Shown: positions 25,301 through 38,452, numbered from the stretch's first letter. The stretch: 64,000 nucleotides of DNA from Mactra quadrangularis (GCA_025267735.1 CM046293.1:10378560-10442559), one strand, 5' to 3'. Notes: generated from the sequence alone by a model not told the origin. Made by a program: numbers and translations.

Positions 25301-26835
25301 ATTTCTTTCCTGTAACACTAACAGAGAGATGAGAGATTTAATTCCATTCTAAACAATACCCTTTGACATGTTTACATTGAAGTATAATAATATTGTGTAC
25401 AAAGTAAAAACCTGGTAATCCAGGCTGATTATCAAGGATTAGAACAACAACATTATCGCTGTAAAACATTACGATTGTATCTGAAATAAGGACAGGTAAG
25501 AAAAATGGAATGTTGTTCATAAGTTCATGTTTACGGCAAAACTCAATACAACATGTAGCAAGGTATTGGAATGGATACAATTGGAAAACTCAAATTCATT
25601 CTTATTCAAATTATATTTATTTTCTTTGACTCGGAGTGAAATTCTTGAGCTACGCGCTCAGCTAAACTAATTCATCGTTAACAGAATTTTTAAACCAGAT
25701 ATGATGATTCAATGTTGTATCAGCTGCCAAAAAAGACATTGCTTAAAGGAATTACAAACAATTGGTCTCTGACTCCGTGAATGAACTGTCTTGTGTATAT
25801 ACACACTGAGTACACACAAAATGGCTACTGGACTCTTTTTATAAAACCGTGGTTAAAAACTTCGAATACACATCATATTTTAAACATTCTATGATCGTTC
25901 TTAAGGGTTGTCTTTGATGTAAAGGAGTGATAGTTTTAAATCTATTATAAACGTTCTTAAAAAATTCTTTAACCTATCGTCAAGTCAATTGAATAAAGGT
26001 TTTATTTGATAGAAAAGGAACCACTTGAGAATATAAGCACTTTTTGCATTAATTTTGTGTTCAAGTTTATAACCTCCGAGAGAATGGTTTTGCGGTTGTC
26101 TTGATCTGTTTGTATGCTTTAAAATAAGTCAAACTTCATTTCTCTTCAACATTCTATTAAATGTCACGACTCCCACGTGACCATGGTAGTCTTCAAAATA
26201 TCATTGGAATAATTAAAATACGTTTAAGAAGATAATAGTAGAAAATTAACTTTCCCCGCTGTCAAGAAGTTTCAGTTTAATTGTATCAGCATGCTTCCAA
26301 AAAACTATCTTAACAAAATCAATAAAGATTTAAGCCTAGTAGTTTAATGTTGACGGAATTAATTTAGATTAAGTTCCGTACCGGAGAACTTCGGAATGTT
26401 GTCTTTTATCGTCAACATCAATTTTGAACCCGGTTTATCTTACATTCGATCTAACAAAAACGTGTATTGGTACCAGGCTTCATGTTATAATTTACTGAAT
26501 CGGAATTGGAAAATGGAAACAACGTCAGTAGCCTCTCACTTTACTCGTATACGAGCAGCATGAGTGACAGCTTATTTTTGTTCTGTATGTACAGTTCATG
26601 CAGAATTTCTCGCGAATTGTTCCCGTCTTAATGAGATTTAGCAAAAAACAGATCTTGTCAATAAAAGTAATGTACGGCTTAAATATGAATGATTCCTCAC
26701 GATGCATTGTGTGCTAAGCATCTGTCTTCAATTACTGCTGAGTCAGGGGTAACATACCACAAACGATAGAATAGAAGAATCGCATTTTAGATAAAGACTC
26801 ATCCGAGTCATCCGTATACGCTTAAAATTTTTGAT
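22379..26835. other. AT-rich stretch, mostly featureless
   Basis: Apart from the SINE tail at 23190-23292, I see no gene, tandem array or inverted-repeat element. Frames of about 60-80 codons here have no family resemblance. Confidence 0.55.
23190..23292 (+). mobile_element. SINE tail fragment
   Basis: GTTAACAGCTAAATCCAGAG, CCTTTCCAGGAACAGTGAG and CTATACAATGTGTTGCTACG match the tail of the 35252 element. There is no head, so this is a 5'-truncated copy. It ends in TTTATAAAACGCAAGG rather than the usual CAAACAAA. Confidence 0.85.
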
Positions 26836-27219
26836 CAACAATAGCATTCGGAACACCTCGACCTATAATGAAATAATCTAGGAAGGATTCGTCGGGGGTC
26901 TACCCTTGCGGCTTGGGTTTTTACTACCTACGCGAGTCGAAGCACATGCGTAGCACGAAACGTTAATGCAAAATAGTTCTTGTTGTATACACACAGATAT
27001 TTGTCAAAATATATTTCTGTGTGACATATTGAACCAAATGTTGTTCAGCGATATTTTTGAACGGTGTTATTTCAAATTTACGGACTAAAAACGGAACATC
27101 ACTCATTGCCTAAACGACTGTGTATTGCTTACTTCAACACCGGTTGTTTTAAAGTGGCGCCTAAATACGTCAGAGATTATTCGTAGCGAATGGCTGAGGA
27201 GTTCCGAATGCAACCATAG
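26836..27219. mobile_element. 366-bp inverted-repeat element with 9-bp target duplication
   Basis: The element spans 26845-27210. It starts CATTCGGAACACCTCGACC and ends with the inverse of CATTCGGAACTCCTCAGCC (16 of 19 matching). It is flanked by CAACAATAG (26836-26844) and CAACCATAG (27211-27219), an 8-of-9 direct repeat. The related 73-bp element at 46533 also has a 9-bp duplication. Nine-base duplications with terminal inverted repeats are typical of Mutator-like elements, so a MULE-type MITE is the likely class. No transposase is present. Confidence 0.75.
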
Positions 27220-27904
27220 ATGGACTGATTTCAATCCCGGTAATACCGTTACAGTCCCGGAGTTGATGAAATCAATCCGATAATGCATCCATAAGTCTGG
27301 TTGGACAAAACATGAATTCAACTGAGTCGTAATTTCTTATTCAGTAATGTGTGATACTCATCTATCTTTTTTCATATCAGCTATCTTAAGTCATTCAACA
27401 AATAACCTGTCTCGAAAAATATATACAATGTATAGACTGAACTGTCTTAAACCGTGTTTTTATTCCTTCGAGATCTTGCCAAGACGTTTAGATCTTATAT
27501 CAGGTTGATATACAAACAAAACTGTTTATCATTATGTTATTCTGATTATGTATTCTGTCATTTTGGCAGACATCACATGGTAATCATGTGTTGACCATTT
27601 ATCCAATGTAAGTACGTGCAGATATGTACTTCATGCAACAGTTTTTATATTTATATATGCATCGAATGACAATATCTAAGTATATAGCATTGTATGATGA
27701 TATCTAAGCCTATTGTCGTCGGAATTTAGTATAAAGTATGAAGTATACAATGGTTATAATAAGGTCTGCGCAATTTACGAGTATTATAACCAGTTTTTGT
27801 TTTAACAAGTTTTATTATAGAACAGATTTGGATTTTTTTTGTTCTTGTTAATATCGGCGTCTATGATATCTACTAATGTCTTAAACTAGGTTAAACTTTC
27901 GATT

Positions 27905-28130
27905 TAGCTTTCCGAAGGTCGCTGGTCTGAGCCACACCCAAGCTGGCTTAGGTAAAAATCGACAATAGTATTGTTTTTTCTCCATCGGTAAATCTATCTT
28001 TCTTGACTGTGGAAGGGGAGATGGTTGCTAATTATATATAAAGGTACTGGTATATGGGAGTTAGGTTAGTGAGCTGACCGCCGTAATATTACCATAACTT
28101 GTTTTGATACGACAGTATACCTAAAAACAC
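27905..28130 (+). mobile_element. Diverged SINE
   Basis: GGTCGCTGGTCTGAGCC resembles a decayed B-box region. GGTACTGGTATATGGGAG, TTAGTGAGCTGACCGCCGTA and a terminal region match the family tail loosely. The middle differs from the 35252 copy. Confidence 0.55.
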
Positions 28131-28531
28131 GAATATATTCAACTAAACTATGCTTTGTTTTCCAAGGAAGAAATACTGTTTTTCGAGAAAATTCGGAAAC
28201 TTGTGTTGATTGCGTGGATGGAAACGCAGAACGCTATTGTAAAACTCTTGCTAGAACTAGCAATTTTGCGTCCAAAAGATATAACTTGTCGGCTTCAATA
28301 AGGACTGAAAATTTGTTTACAAAACCTGCATAAGACTACAATAAGCAATCAATAAACAAACTTTAGACCTTTGTTTTATCATAGACAATAAAACTAGATG
28401 TATGTTAAGATGTACACATGTATGAGAGTAAATGATAACATTTATAACATAACTAGCTAACAAAGCTGTCAGTGTCGATATTATTGTCTTTCAATCCTGA
28501 TATCACTGCAGACCTTGAGATGCTGTATGTA

Positions 28532-28984
28532 CGGTACCCACCAAAAGTTTGGAGACAAATGAAATTTACTACAATACTTGAATTTTGATGATTATTTTTT
28601 ATATGACAATGACAATGAATTTATTTGTAATAAGAGGCCTCCAGCCCATTATACACACACATAATGTTTTACATAAAAATTACAACATGAAAATATATAT
28701 AGTTTGTTATATAATCAACACGACTTTCATAACCTTTCATAAATGCAGCACATTTATTAGATTCAGCATCTGACATCCTAAAGTCTTCAAAACTTCGTTT
28801 TAATGTAAATATTTTCCGTAACAGCTTATATGCTAATTTTGTAGTCTCAGTTGTAATTATGGTGATTACCAAATATAAAGCATATCTAAAAAGCAATTCA
28901 AAATAAACAGTTATCAAATTTTAGATAAAAGCTATTCAGTACACCTTCAAAGTGAAAATGTCTCCAAACTTTTGGTGGGTACTG
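28532..28984. mobile_element. Tc1-like MITE, 453 bp
   Basis: It has terminal inverted repeats CGGTACCCACCAAAAGTTTG and the inverse of CAGTACCCACCAAAAGTTTG, with TA on both flanks (28530-28531 and 28985-28986). It shares its interior with the copies at 10846 and 34769. It carries an extra segment around 28600-28690 (GAATTTATTTGTAATAAGAG, GCCTCCAGCCC) absent from the others, probably a later insertion. No transposase is encoded. Confidence 0.9.
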
Positions 28985-29120
28985 TATGAGTTGTATATAA
29001 ATATACTGACAACCCCATGCATGTTGAGAAAGTGAATTGAGTAACAGAAAAATCATATGAAAGTCATTGACCATAAATATATGGCTTGGTAACTTTGATT
29101 AATAAACCATATACTTATGT

Positions 29121-29264
29121 ATAGTCATTTTTTTCTCAACTGTCAAAGTTTGAATAGGTTCACGGTGATTGAATACACGCTATCACAATATCACGAGTGT
29201 TAGACAATGAACACGAAGTCACCGTGAAATTATTCATGTTTTGACAGTTGAGAAAAACGAACTA
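29121..29264. mobile_element. Foldback MITE, about 145 bp
   Basis: The left arm TTTTTCTCAACTGTCAAA then TTCACGGTGA is inverted as TCACCGTGAA then TTTTGACAGTTGAGAAAAA on the right. Tips are TATAGT and ACTATA, consistent with a TA duplication. Arms are about 50 bp with few mismatches, and the loop holds nothing recognisable. Confidence 0.8.
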
Positions 29265-30097
29265 TACCTACTCGATATAAAGATCTCTTTTTGTCAGAAC
29301 GATAGGTGGTCGAATTAACGGAATTTTATGAACATGCATTAAAAAGCTGCAGGGGCCCGTATTACTATTATCAAGCGTCTTACGACCGACTTAAGTCGTA
29401 AATCCGTCTACAATGTATGAATAAATTATCGTAAGATTTTTTAATATGCTGCCCTGATCGTTAATAATTATTGTCTGTTCATAACAAATAATCTTTATAT
29501 TTTCAATTTTAATCAGATACTTCTATTTACCTTGTTACTTATGCATATTTAATAATTTCGATAATTTGTTCTGATCGACAATATATAGTGACTCTCAGCA
29601 AGTGTTATGTAAACTTGTTTTCAAGCTTAATATGCTCACAATTTTATGTCCATTCCTGTTTGTCAGGTTGCGATAGTTTTGTTTCATAATATAGTGTTTT
29701 ATGTTGGTTAATATTTTTGTCCCATTATTTATACTTAAGCATTTTTTGTCAACAACATTTCCAGTAAATGTCCTTTGTAACCCCAACCCCTCAGCATCAT
29801 TAATCATAGAACATAAAACATAGTCTCTCTCACGAAACAAAGATGAATATAAATTGTTGTCGAACATAACGGCATCAACACGCACATCTAATTATTCAAG
29901 GAACTCGATGACTTTATTTCACACTATTGAATAAATACATGTGTTGTGGAGACTTGTTTGTTTAAGGTGCACTGATAGAACAACATCATTTGTGTACTTT
30001 TTACCATATAATATATTTAGTTTATTTCGATCGTGAAACCAGTTCTAACAATTAGGAATAATCACTCTTGAGTCCGTATCCTGCCCCCCCCGGCATT

Positions 30098-30253
30098 ATG
30101 GACCTTTCCATGACCTTAGGATTAGCATATTTAACTAAGGTTTACAGTTACTTTTTGTCCCACAAACAATGTGTTAACAAAAGAGCACATGCTTATTTTT
30201 GTGGGTAAATGTATTGTCATTCAAATAAAAAGGTCGCACTCGGAAAGGTCCAT
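30098..30253. mobile_element. Foldback MITE, 156 bp
   Basis: It has perfect 12-bp terminal inverted repeats, ATGGACCTTTCC and GGAAAGGTCCAT. A second inner pair, CCCACAAA and TTTGTGGG, lets it fold into a two-tier hairpin. A run of eight C residues lies just outside the left end. The target duplication is unclear. Confidence 0.7.
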
Positions 30254-30725
30254 TGAGCTAGTAGAACAAAGTTTTTTGCTCAAGGCTACAACGACTTAAG
30301 ATGTGATTTGAACTAATGCGAAACTGGTTATCAATTGATTACCAGACCAAAGACGTAATCGATCAATTTAACCACGCCAACTTTATCATACATTGATCTA
30401 TCTGATGTAAACAATACCCTCAGATTCCAAAATATTAGTTCTAACAATAATAGTATATACATGTTCTAAAACATAGTTATTACATACATATGTTATCATT
30501 CATTCTTATTGAAAGGTTTAGACAGTTCTAGTAATGTAAACAATCAAGCAAAGCTAGTTGAATGAACTGACCACACTATTCTAGGTAATGTTTTACCTTG
30601 ACGTGTTACTCTAACAATGGACTAGTCTAGTTTTCAAAAACGGAGGAATAAATACATTCAGAAATTTTCTATTATCTTTATAAAAACAAGTGAGTAATAT
30701 TTAGGCTGAGTTTTCTACACATATC

Positions 30726-30824
30726 GCTAGATAGCGCTTTGTGCAATGGTACCCTTACTACACCAAAAGGAATACGTATGTGATGTCAAATTAAGGGTAC
30801 CAGGGGGGCAAAGCTCTAGCTAGC
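30726..30824. mobile_element. Short foldback element, 99 bp
   Basis: GCTAGATAGCGCTTTG followed by GGTACCCTTA on the left mirrors TAAGGGTACC followed by CAAAGCTCTAGCTAGC on the right. The spacers between the two blocks differ (TGCAAT versus AGGGGGG). No clear target duplication is visible. Confidence 0.7.
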
Positions 30825-32393
30825 AATATGCTTAGGAAACACACCCTACATTATTATCTACTGAACTACACGTTATGAACAATTCATTTTTCATAGGAAT
30901 TAACCCTTTGAAACTATACCACAATATCACGGAGTCACGTAAGAACGTATTTCTCCCCATAAACGAATGAGTCCAACTTTGAAAGTACAACAAATGCCAT
31001 GTTTACAAAAATGATTTATAATTGTCTAAGAAATGTTGAATAAACATCGTTCAGTCAAAATAATCAAGTAGCTCTGTACGTTAATAGGTTCGGCAAACCT
31101 TTGTTTTGATAATATTATGTCAGTGAGTTCATTGACTTCAGAAATTCAGAGTTTCGGTAGAGAAGTAAAACCCTTCGGAAATACAAGCATTGTTTCACAC
31201 ACATACATGTATGCCTTCATCCAAACTCCCCTAATACTCATAATAATAATCATAATAATCATGTATAACATGTAAAGAATACACAAACAATAAACACATG
31301 TTCTATACATCTATAAATGTCCCTTTGTTTTACATTGTTTGTCAATAGAAGCATCTGTTTTCTATCTGGAATTCTTCGAGACTTAATAACACATCTGATT
31401 ATGTTGAATGCTGATCACGACAAGACAGCTATGTTAATCACACATTTTTATATCTTAGCTTGTACTATTCCGTAGCATCGTACTATGGGTGTATTAAATC
31501 CTCATGATGGCATAGTATATATAGTGTTGTTTTGATTTATGGTGCTTTTTTCTGGAGTTTTTTTACTTCCCGAAACTTAAAATTATTCTCTCATAAATAA
31601 AGTTTAACTTAACTCACTCAATCTCGGTAAAAGTACAATCGAATTTCACTGCCCTCCTCATTCCTTCCTTGGCACTCTCGTGCATATCAGATTGAAGGTA
31701 GCTTGTTGAAGGTCTGTGTTTAACTGTTGATGTTCTGACTCCTTTTTACAGATTTCGTTAATTTTAACATTTAAAATTTACAAGTACCAACTACGCAATC
31801 AAATCATATGTGCCATTACTTACGGGTGTTTTTACAGTTTTATGTCAATTCGCACTAATTTGTAATTATCAGAATACTTCTTAACTGCTTCCAAAACGTT
31901 TCTTTATAATTTAGGAAGGTTCAGAAAAAATATATTTAAGTTGATATCGCAAAATGGACATGATTAAGGGTATAAAACTATTGCTGATGGATTATGTCAC
32001 GTAAATTGCAGCAAACAATACAATACAGCACAATACACTATTATACAGCGCTTTTGAACATACATGTATATCCAATATGAAAGAGCGCTCTTCAAATTTG
32101 GTATAAAATAATAATACAAATTGAATTCTTATTTATTTGGCAACATCTATATACAGAGTATTGCCTTGCTAGGTGAATATATAAATTTTTATTGATCTGA
32201 TATTCATGACCACAATGTGAATAATTGTTTGTACAAGACTGTATCTGTGATTTAAGACACATAGATGGTAGAAACAATATAATAAGACTTTGTTCAACAG
32301 AAATATAGTACATATGAAATTGCATTAAATATGCAGCGCGTTTTCAGCAATAAAGTCTAAGAACACGATGTGTATGACATTGACTAAAGTAAA
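30825..32393. other. AT-rich stretch, no gene seen
   Basis: A run of TAATAATAATCATAATAATCAT-like simple sequence lies near 31240-31262. Otherwise I see no element boundary or coding frame. Confidence 0.55.
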
Positions 32394-32660
32394 GGTGCCC
32401 GGCTGTCTCAGTCGGTAGGGCACAAGTCTACTGTTTAAGGGGTTGTAGGTTTGACTGCCGGGCGGGACAAACCATCGTGGAGATTGGTCATAAAAATAAG
32501 TTCTACGACCACGTTCCAACCTACCGTTGATTCCTAATCTTGTAATGCAGTTGTCAGTCACTGACTTAAAAATTCTACGCTTTATATCTGGTTAACTATT
32601 GTACCCAGAGATTCAGTATTTTCCAAGTATGGTTTGTAGGTTATGACCGCTTAAATCATC
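32394..32660 (+). mobile_element. tRNA-derived SINE
   Basis: The head GGTGCCCGGCTGTCTCAGTC retains an A-box-like region, and GTAGGTTTGACTGCCGGGCG is a decayed B box. The body has CGTGGAGATTGGTCATAAAA and GCAGTTGTCAGTCACTGAC as in the 35252 element. The tail (ACCCAGAGATTCAG, GTAGGTTATGACCGC) is more diverged. Confidence 0.8.
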
Positions 32661-32904
32661 AAATATCGTACGTTTATTTGTTTTTCCCTCGTATATGTTT
32701 TAGACCAACCTATGTGCAAGAAATGAAGGAAACATATTAGTTATTTCTATGATTTCATCTCTAAAGGCCTGACAGTTTTATTGCCTCTAAAGTATTATAT
32801 GCTCATCATTACATTTATATTTATACATCATTTCATACTAAAACTTATCATGTAATACTCGTTTTTATTACATTCGTCTAAAACTTGTAATTATAAACTA
32901 ATTT

Positions 32905-32985
32905 AGTATATTTAATATATTAATATATAATATAGTATATAATATAGTATATACTATATAATAAATTATATATAAAAAATTGATA
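32905..32985. repeat. AT-only palindromic tract
   Basis: Nearly pure A/T, with repeats of TATAATATAGTATATAATAT, forming a cruciform-prone palindrome around TAGTATATACTA. It is typical of unstable simple sequence and no other function is evident. Confidence 0.7.
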
Positions 32986-33436
32986 GACATGTACTAGTGA
33001 ATGTTAAGTTGTGCTTTATTCTAATTTAGAGTTACTTTCGTAATGTTAATATTATATAATAATCTAAAATGTCAATTTAACAAGAAAATGGAGAGAGAAT
33101 TGTTAATTCTATATGACATTACTTAGAATTAAATAACCATTTCTTTAAATTTATTTTGCATTACATTAACACATTAGCGATATTAACAATACTTTAACAT
33201 TTCTATGTATTCTACAGACATGCCTTGGCTCATATGTTATTTTCATTCGTAATATAGCTGTTATATAGAATATGTGATTATCTGCAAAGTTACAGACGTT
33301 TAAACCTTGGTAGAATTGTTTGACTATAGCTATTACTCCAGTCCACGCATTTATATCAAATTTGCAGCGAAACTACATATATAAAAATAAAGTAAAGAAA
33401 AAAAGGGCTAAAAGTATAGAAGGCTAAATCTTTTGA

Positions 33437-33620
33437 TTTACTAGGCGCATACTTGCGTCACTGACTTATTACAGTCCTACTTTATTTAGAATCACTGGTA
33501 AAAGAGGGAATGGTCATAGAAATTATTTCATGACTAAGTTCGACGTTATTATAGTTCGCTCGGGAATCAAACTCATGACGCCAGATGCGCTACAAACTGA
33601 GCTAGCCATGCCGTTGCATA
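33437..33620 (-). mobile_element. Diverged SINE, head and middle part
   Basis: On the minus strand the head reads GGCATGGCTAGCTCAGTTTG (A box), then GGCGTCATGAGTTTGATTCC (B box) and CGAGCG. The body follows with CATGAAATAATTTCTATGAC and CAGTGACGCAAGTATGCGCC. The family tail is missing at the left edge. Confidence 0.7.
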
Positions 33621-34768
33621 TAGTTTAACCAGACTGCAATTCCGACGCATGCGCACTCAATAATTTCATATAAACCGTTGTCTAAATTAAAGTTTTAAGA
33701 CAAACTCGGTACAGTTGCATAAAAAGGAATGCCCCCTTACTTGTATGATAAATAAGTTTCTTGAACTGACACATACAGATGAAACAAGTGGCTCATTTAG
33801 TTGGTTTAAGTCCCTAAAGGGATCTTGATTGATGGATGATCGCACTAAGGGAAGCGGAAACTGTTTCCTAGCTCATGTGTTCAATCAATGTAATTGGTGC
33901 CCGTCAGGACTTTTCACTTCGTCTTAACAGATTGATGAATTAAGTCACCACAAGTATGCTATTCTTGGTGGTTATAATTCTATAGTTTAGGGTCTATCTT
34001 TAGAACATGTCAGACATAACTAACTGAGAGGGGAGTTTATATAACTATGGGTAAAATAATTATAGACACCCGAGAGATATGTGTGCTCAAAATTCCGTGG
34101 ATTTGTCCTTTTTGTGCGATAGTATTGTGTCTAGTTTTAGATGGTATATGTGTTTATTTTTATAATTTAAAAGATATATACAGATTGATTTATATTAAAA
34201 AAGTATAAAAAATATACGAAACGTATGTTCCATCTCTGTTGAAAAATTACATAGGTATAATATATAACAATATAACAACATGGCTATGTTTCTTCAACGA
34301 TTGTGGAAGAGGTTTTTAATATAAAAAATGCCTGCCATCACCGCCTCTTTAACCCAGGGTATTATTTATAACGCACGAGTACCTAGAGTTTCTGGAAATG
34401 TTGATTTCCGGAAGTAAAACATTTAACATAAAAAATTTGCCGCAACTATACCTGTTTGTATATCATTTGAGTTGAGACTGCTTTCATTTAGAATGATGTA
34501 CTCATTTCGCGAGAACAAACGTATTTATCCACTACTATAGTAACAGGGACATTATTATTTTAATCACTACAGACTTTTATGTGGACAGAATAACAAATAA
34601 TGTCAATAGTTACAAATTCCTATAGAATCATTTGGAGATGACATATCCCCATGGGAACAATAACCTTTGTTTCCAATAAGCTTTCATTGTCCAAAGTGAA
34701 TTTATTCTCTGACTCAATAATGATTATCTCGGTGACGTTTTAGAAAGTAGGCAAAGAATACTGATGTT

Positions 34769-35139
34769 CAGTACTCACCGAAAGTTTGGAGAACAAATAA
34801 ATTAACTGCAATTCTTGAATTTTGTTGATTGTTTATTATTGCTGCATTATATTGTTTTAATATATTTAGGTATGGTTTGTGATAAAATGAAAACAAAATT
34901 GCATGAATGCAACACAATTATAAGATTCAGCATTTGACATCGCTTCCAAAACCATGTTCATTGTAATTGTTTTCCATAATATAGCTTTTATGCTTTTTTA
35001 TAGTCTCAGTTATAATTATGATAATAACCAAAATGTAATGCAAAGCTACAAAGCATTTAAAAAAAGTGAACAATTTTTTATAAAAGCTATTTAGCTGGCA
35101 AACAATCTGAAATTGTCCTCAAACTTTTGGTAGGTGCTG
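34769..35139. mobile_element. Tc1-like MITE, 371 bp
   Basis: It starts CAGTACTCACCGAAAGTTTG, ends CAAACTTTTGGTAGGTGCTG, and has TA on the right. The left flank reads TT, so that side has mutated. The interior matches the copies at 10846 and 28532 (GGTTTGTGATAAAATGAAAA, TTCAGCATTTGACATC). Confidence 0.85.
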
Positions 35140-35251
35140 TATATTGTCCATATATAAAGGTCTCCTATCGGCTGCAAGTTATAACAAACTTATATCTAGT
35201 CGGCATTTTAAATGGCCTATGGTCATTTTTGCTCTAAAAACTATTGCAGCA

Positions 35252-35562
35252 GCCGCCCGGCTAGCTCAGTTAGTAGCACGCAAGTCTACTGATAGAGGGG
35301 TCGTGGGTTCGATTCCCGGGCGGGGCATACTTTCGTGGAGCTTGGTCATGAAATTATTTCTACGGCCATTCTCCCTCCTACCAATGATTTTTAATTATGT
35401 AGGGCAGTTGTCAGTCACTGACGAAAGTATGCACTTAGTAGTTGGTTTACAGCTAAATCCAGAGATTTAGCCTTTCCAGGAGGAGTGAGTAGGTTGACTG
35501 ACCGCCGTGATATAACCTATATAATGTGTTGCTACGGCGTTAAACCCACCAAACAAACAAAG
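35252..35562 (+). mobile_element. Full-length tRNA-derived SINE (family 1 reference copy)
   Basis: This is the best-preserved copy. The head has A box TAGCTCAGTTAG from 35262 and B box GGTTCGATTCC at 35306-35316. The body has ACTTTCGTGGAGCTTGGTCA and GGCAGTTGTCAGTCACTGAC. The tail has ACAGCTAAATCCAGAGATTT, GACTGACCGCCGTGATATAA and CGGCGTTAAACCCACCAAAC, ending in CAAACAAA. A direct repeat, TATTGCAGCA (35242-35251) and TATTGCCAGCA (35563-35573), is a target duplication with one indel. The intact boxes suggest it could still be transcribed by Pol III. The 108-codon frame across it is a by-product. Confidence 0.92.
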
Positions 35563-35573
35563 TATTGCCAGCA

Positions 35574-37680
35574 TTTTAAGCGATGTATGCAAGAAAAAAA
35601 CTTCACAATTTATTGTTTAGAACATGTCAGTGTCTCTTAGACTTCATCTATGACTAGTAAATCAATACAAAATTACAAGAAAATTGTTTTATTTCACGGC
35701 GCATTTAAACGAGACGATGTGAAGTTTTTGTTTTATTTCTTCAAATTGCAACTATTAAGTTATTATATGACGTCTGCATAGTTATTACGTACTAAGTAAA
35801 CTCTATTACATTAAAGGTACTTGTTCACAGATTTCAACTCGAATATCAACTTTTTCTGAAACTATCTAAATTGTATGGAAACAATTTTTGAAGCAGGAAA
35901 TTAGTGCTTTGATCAGAACAATTTCAGTGCAAATGGACATACAACTTTAAATGATTGTGTTTTAAGTAGTAAAAATCTATCCCGTATATCACGGTATAGA
36001 CAATTTTAGTGCATTTGTGTGACTTTTATTGTATATTTCTTGCATTCCATGGGTCAGTTTGTCTTAAAATATGAAGAATTATTTTATTGACACAATTACA
36101 GACACTGAATAGTATTTTCAAAATATAGAAAAATCTTAACCAAATCTGTAAACTAGTACCTTTAAAGTACTGTTGTTTAATATAAGGACTAATATTAGTT
36201 GCAGATTTCCTGTCACTCGATGCTACCACTGCGAGGAAATTTTGGTATTAGTAAGAATTCAATATCCCAAGTGTCTGCTGATGGGTGATACAGTGTCCAT
36301 GTTTGAGTCGGTGTAAGGATCAAATGATCCAAGTGATCTGATTAAACCAGCAACTGTATGATGTTCTAGGGAAATTATTTTAAACCAAACAATGGAACTG
36401 GTCTCTTTTGTTCATAGTCACGTGACATAATTCAATATCACAAATATATCTAAATATAATAGACATGAGTATGAACAATAAATTGGTATACATTAATACG
36501 GATGTTTAAAAGAACGCTATGAGAATGCTATGTTACAATGTACTATGTCTAAAACAGAATGGAAGCTAGTTTTCTTTATCTTTTGTAAAATATGTTAGGG
36601 CATAAGATATTAATTGTAACATATTATATTGATGATAATTACAAATGTGACGTTTGGGCATTTTTTTGTTTTAATCTTATATAGATTTTGGTTTAGCCAT
36701 AAAAATAGACTTAGGCTACATTCTCGGTTTGTGTTATAAAACGGACTGCTGATCTATTTTTGTAATACGTTTTATTCAGAATCGAAAAAAAAACGTCATG
36801 ACACGTGGGCATTGGGCGTTTACATACATGTAATATTCAACTAATTAGTTTTACGCAAAGTTTTTCAAAACCGTTCTGTGAACCACGCGTTCGGTAAAAT
36901 CTAACTCCTGAACAAGAATTTTTTTTGGCACTGAATGATATTTCTTTTGAATAATCTCTAAATTTCTAGGTTTTTAAATACGTCTAATCCGGAGTCTAAA
37001 TTTCTTGCAAATGACATTACAATGTTTATCCCTCCAGCAACAGACATAATTTTAATATCAAAATGTTCAAATATCTACAATGTTATTCAAAACCGATTTT
37101 AAATGTGATAATTGTTAAAGTATGATACATATGACAAATTTTATATATCTCTAGAGTTAATATCCATATCTATGATTTGTTTAATGTAATAAGTATGTGG
37201 GTATACTCAAAAACAAAAACTGAATATATAAATCTTAAATTCAATTTTACAACAGACTTATTTCATAAACAGTGACTGTTTATGGCGGATGGGTGATCTT
37301 AATTTGTAAAATTGCTATAGAAACGTGTTCAATTTTCATCTTTAATTCAATTTTTAAAGTATTATGTCATTTGAATTTAGTCAATTAAATTTATGGTGGC
37401 ATTATTTATTCCAAAGCAATTTAAAATGCTATCAAAGTATCATTATTATGCAGAGATATCCAACATGCTTTTCTTGCTATTTTCTTTTAATGTCTGATAA
37501 GAACAGATTCTAAATGTTTCATCAAATGATACAATCAACAGATTATGTATCAGGTCACGTGCATCTAGAAATTTAGCTAGTAAAACATTGCCTGCTTAGT
37601 GGCGCACAGTAAAAGATTAGACGCTAGCTTCGCTATTAGAATGTCGAGATATCCATTCTCATCAGTCACATGGGTATCTC
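35574..37680. other. AT-rich stretch, no gene seen
   Basis: No element termini, tandem array or family-like frame was found. Frames here are under 70 codons. Confidence 0.55.
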
Positions 37681-37685
37681 TAACG

Positions 37686-37766
37686 ATTTAGTCGCGGCTC
37701 TGGCACAGTTGTAGAACGTAGGATTTCCAATTCGTTGGTATCTGGTTCGATTCCCGGATGCGACAG
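37686..37766 (+). other. tRNA-like sequence, pseudogene or SINE head
   Basis: GTCGCGGCTCTGGCACAGTT opens it, and GGTTCGATTCCCGGATGCGAC closes it with an intact B box. The first five bases GTCGC pair with the last five GCGAC. I cannot build a proper anticodon stem in the middle, so a working tRNA is unlikely. It has a different head from the other SINEs here. Confidence 0.5.
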
Positions 37767-38452
37767 GTTATTCCATTTCATGAATAATACGTTATATAAA
37801 ATGGATAGATCTCCGTAGAGGGAGAAGTTCTTGTCTCTTGCATCGTTATGGTGGAGTAAGCTAGTATTAGGAAGTGACAAGTGACAAAGAAATTGTTTTA
37901 TGGGAATTTGCCGTCATATTTAACCGGAAGTTAAAATTGTATTTTGTTTAATTTAAACATAAGCCGATGTGGTTTATCTCTTATTAGCATGGTATTTATA
38001 TGAAAGCATAAAATCTTTAAATGTTCGTCTACGAAAGTGATTCTTAGTATTGAATTGGTGATTGATTTCAATCTATGCACACCCCTTTTATTTACAAACG
38101 ATCATAATTTCTATAGTTAATCCGATTCTCTAACCACGGTTTAATTCTTTAACGTCCTTGCTAGAATGTGAATAATGTGTCGACCTTTGTATCAACTATA
38201 TACAGACATGTACAACTCCAGCTATGTACAACAGAAGCAGTTGTAGCTGACTATGTAGATAACTATCAAAACGTATGACAACAGTGTGTCAGCACCAAAC
38301 GTACAACATGCAAGTAAATTCTCAAGGTGACACAACGTGCTAATGACTTGTCAGCTTTAATTCAGTAAAATGCTGGTGAGAACCATATTCGATTGTCTAT
38401 AATTTATACTAATTAAACGATTTCCATTTGCTCCAAGAAGCAATCAGTTTTT

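Noticed and set aside
35144..35470. A 108-codon plus-strand protein
   Set aside because: It runs through a MITE end, the tRNA head and the body of a SINE, so it is a chance frame.
37686..37766. A functional tRNA gene
   Set aside because: The acceptor ends pair, but no proper anticodon arm can be formed and the D-arm region is irregular.
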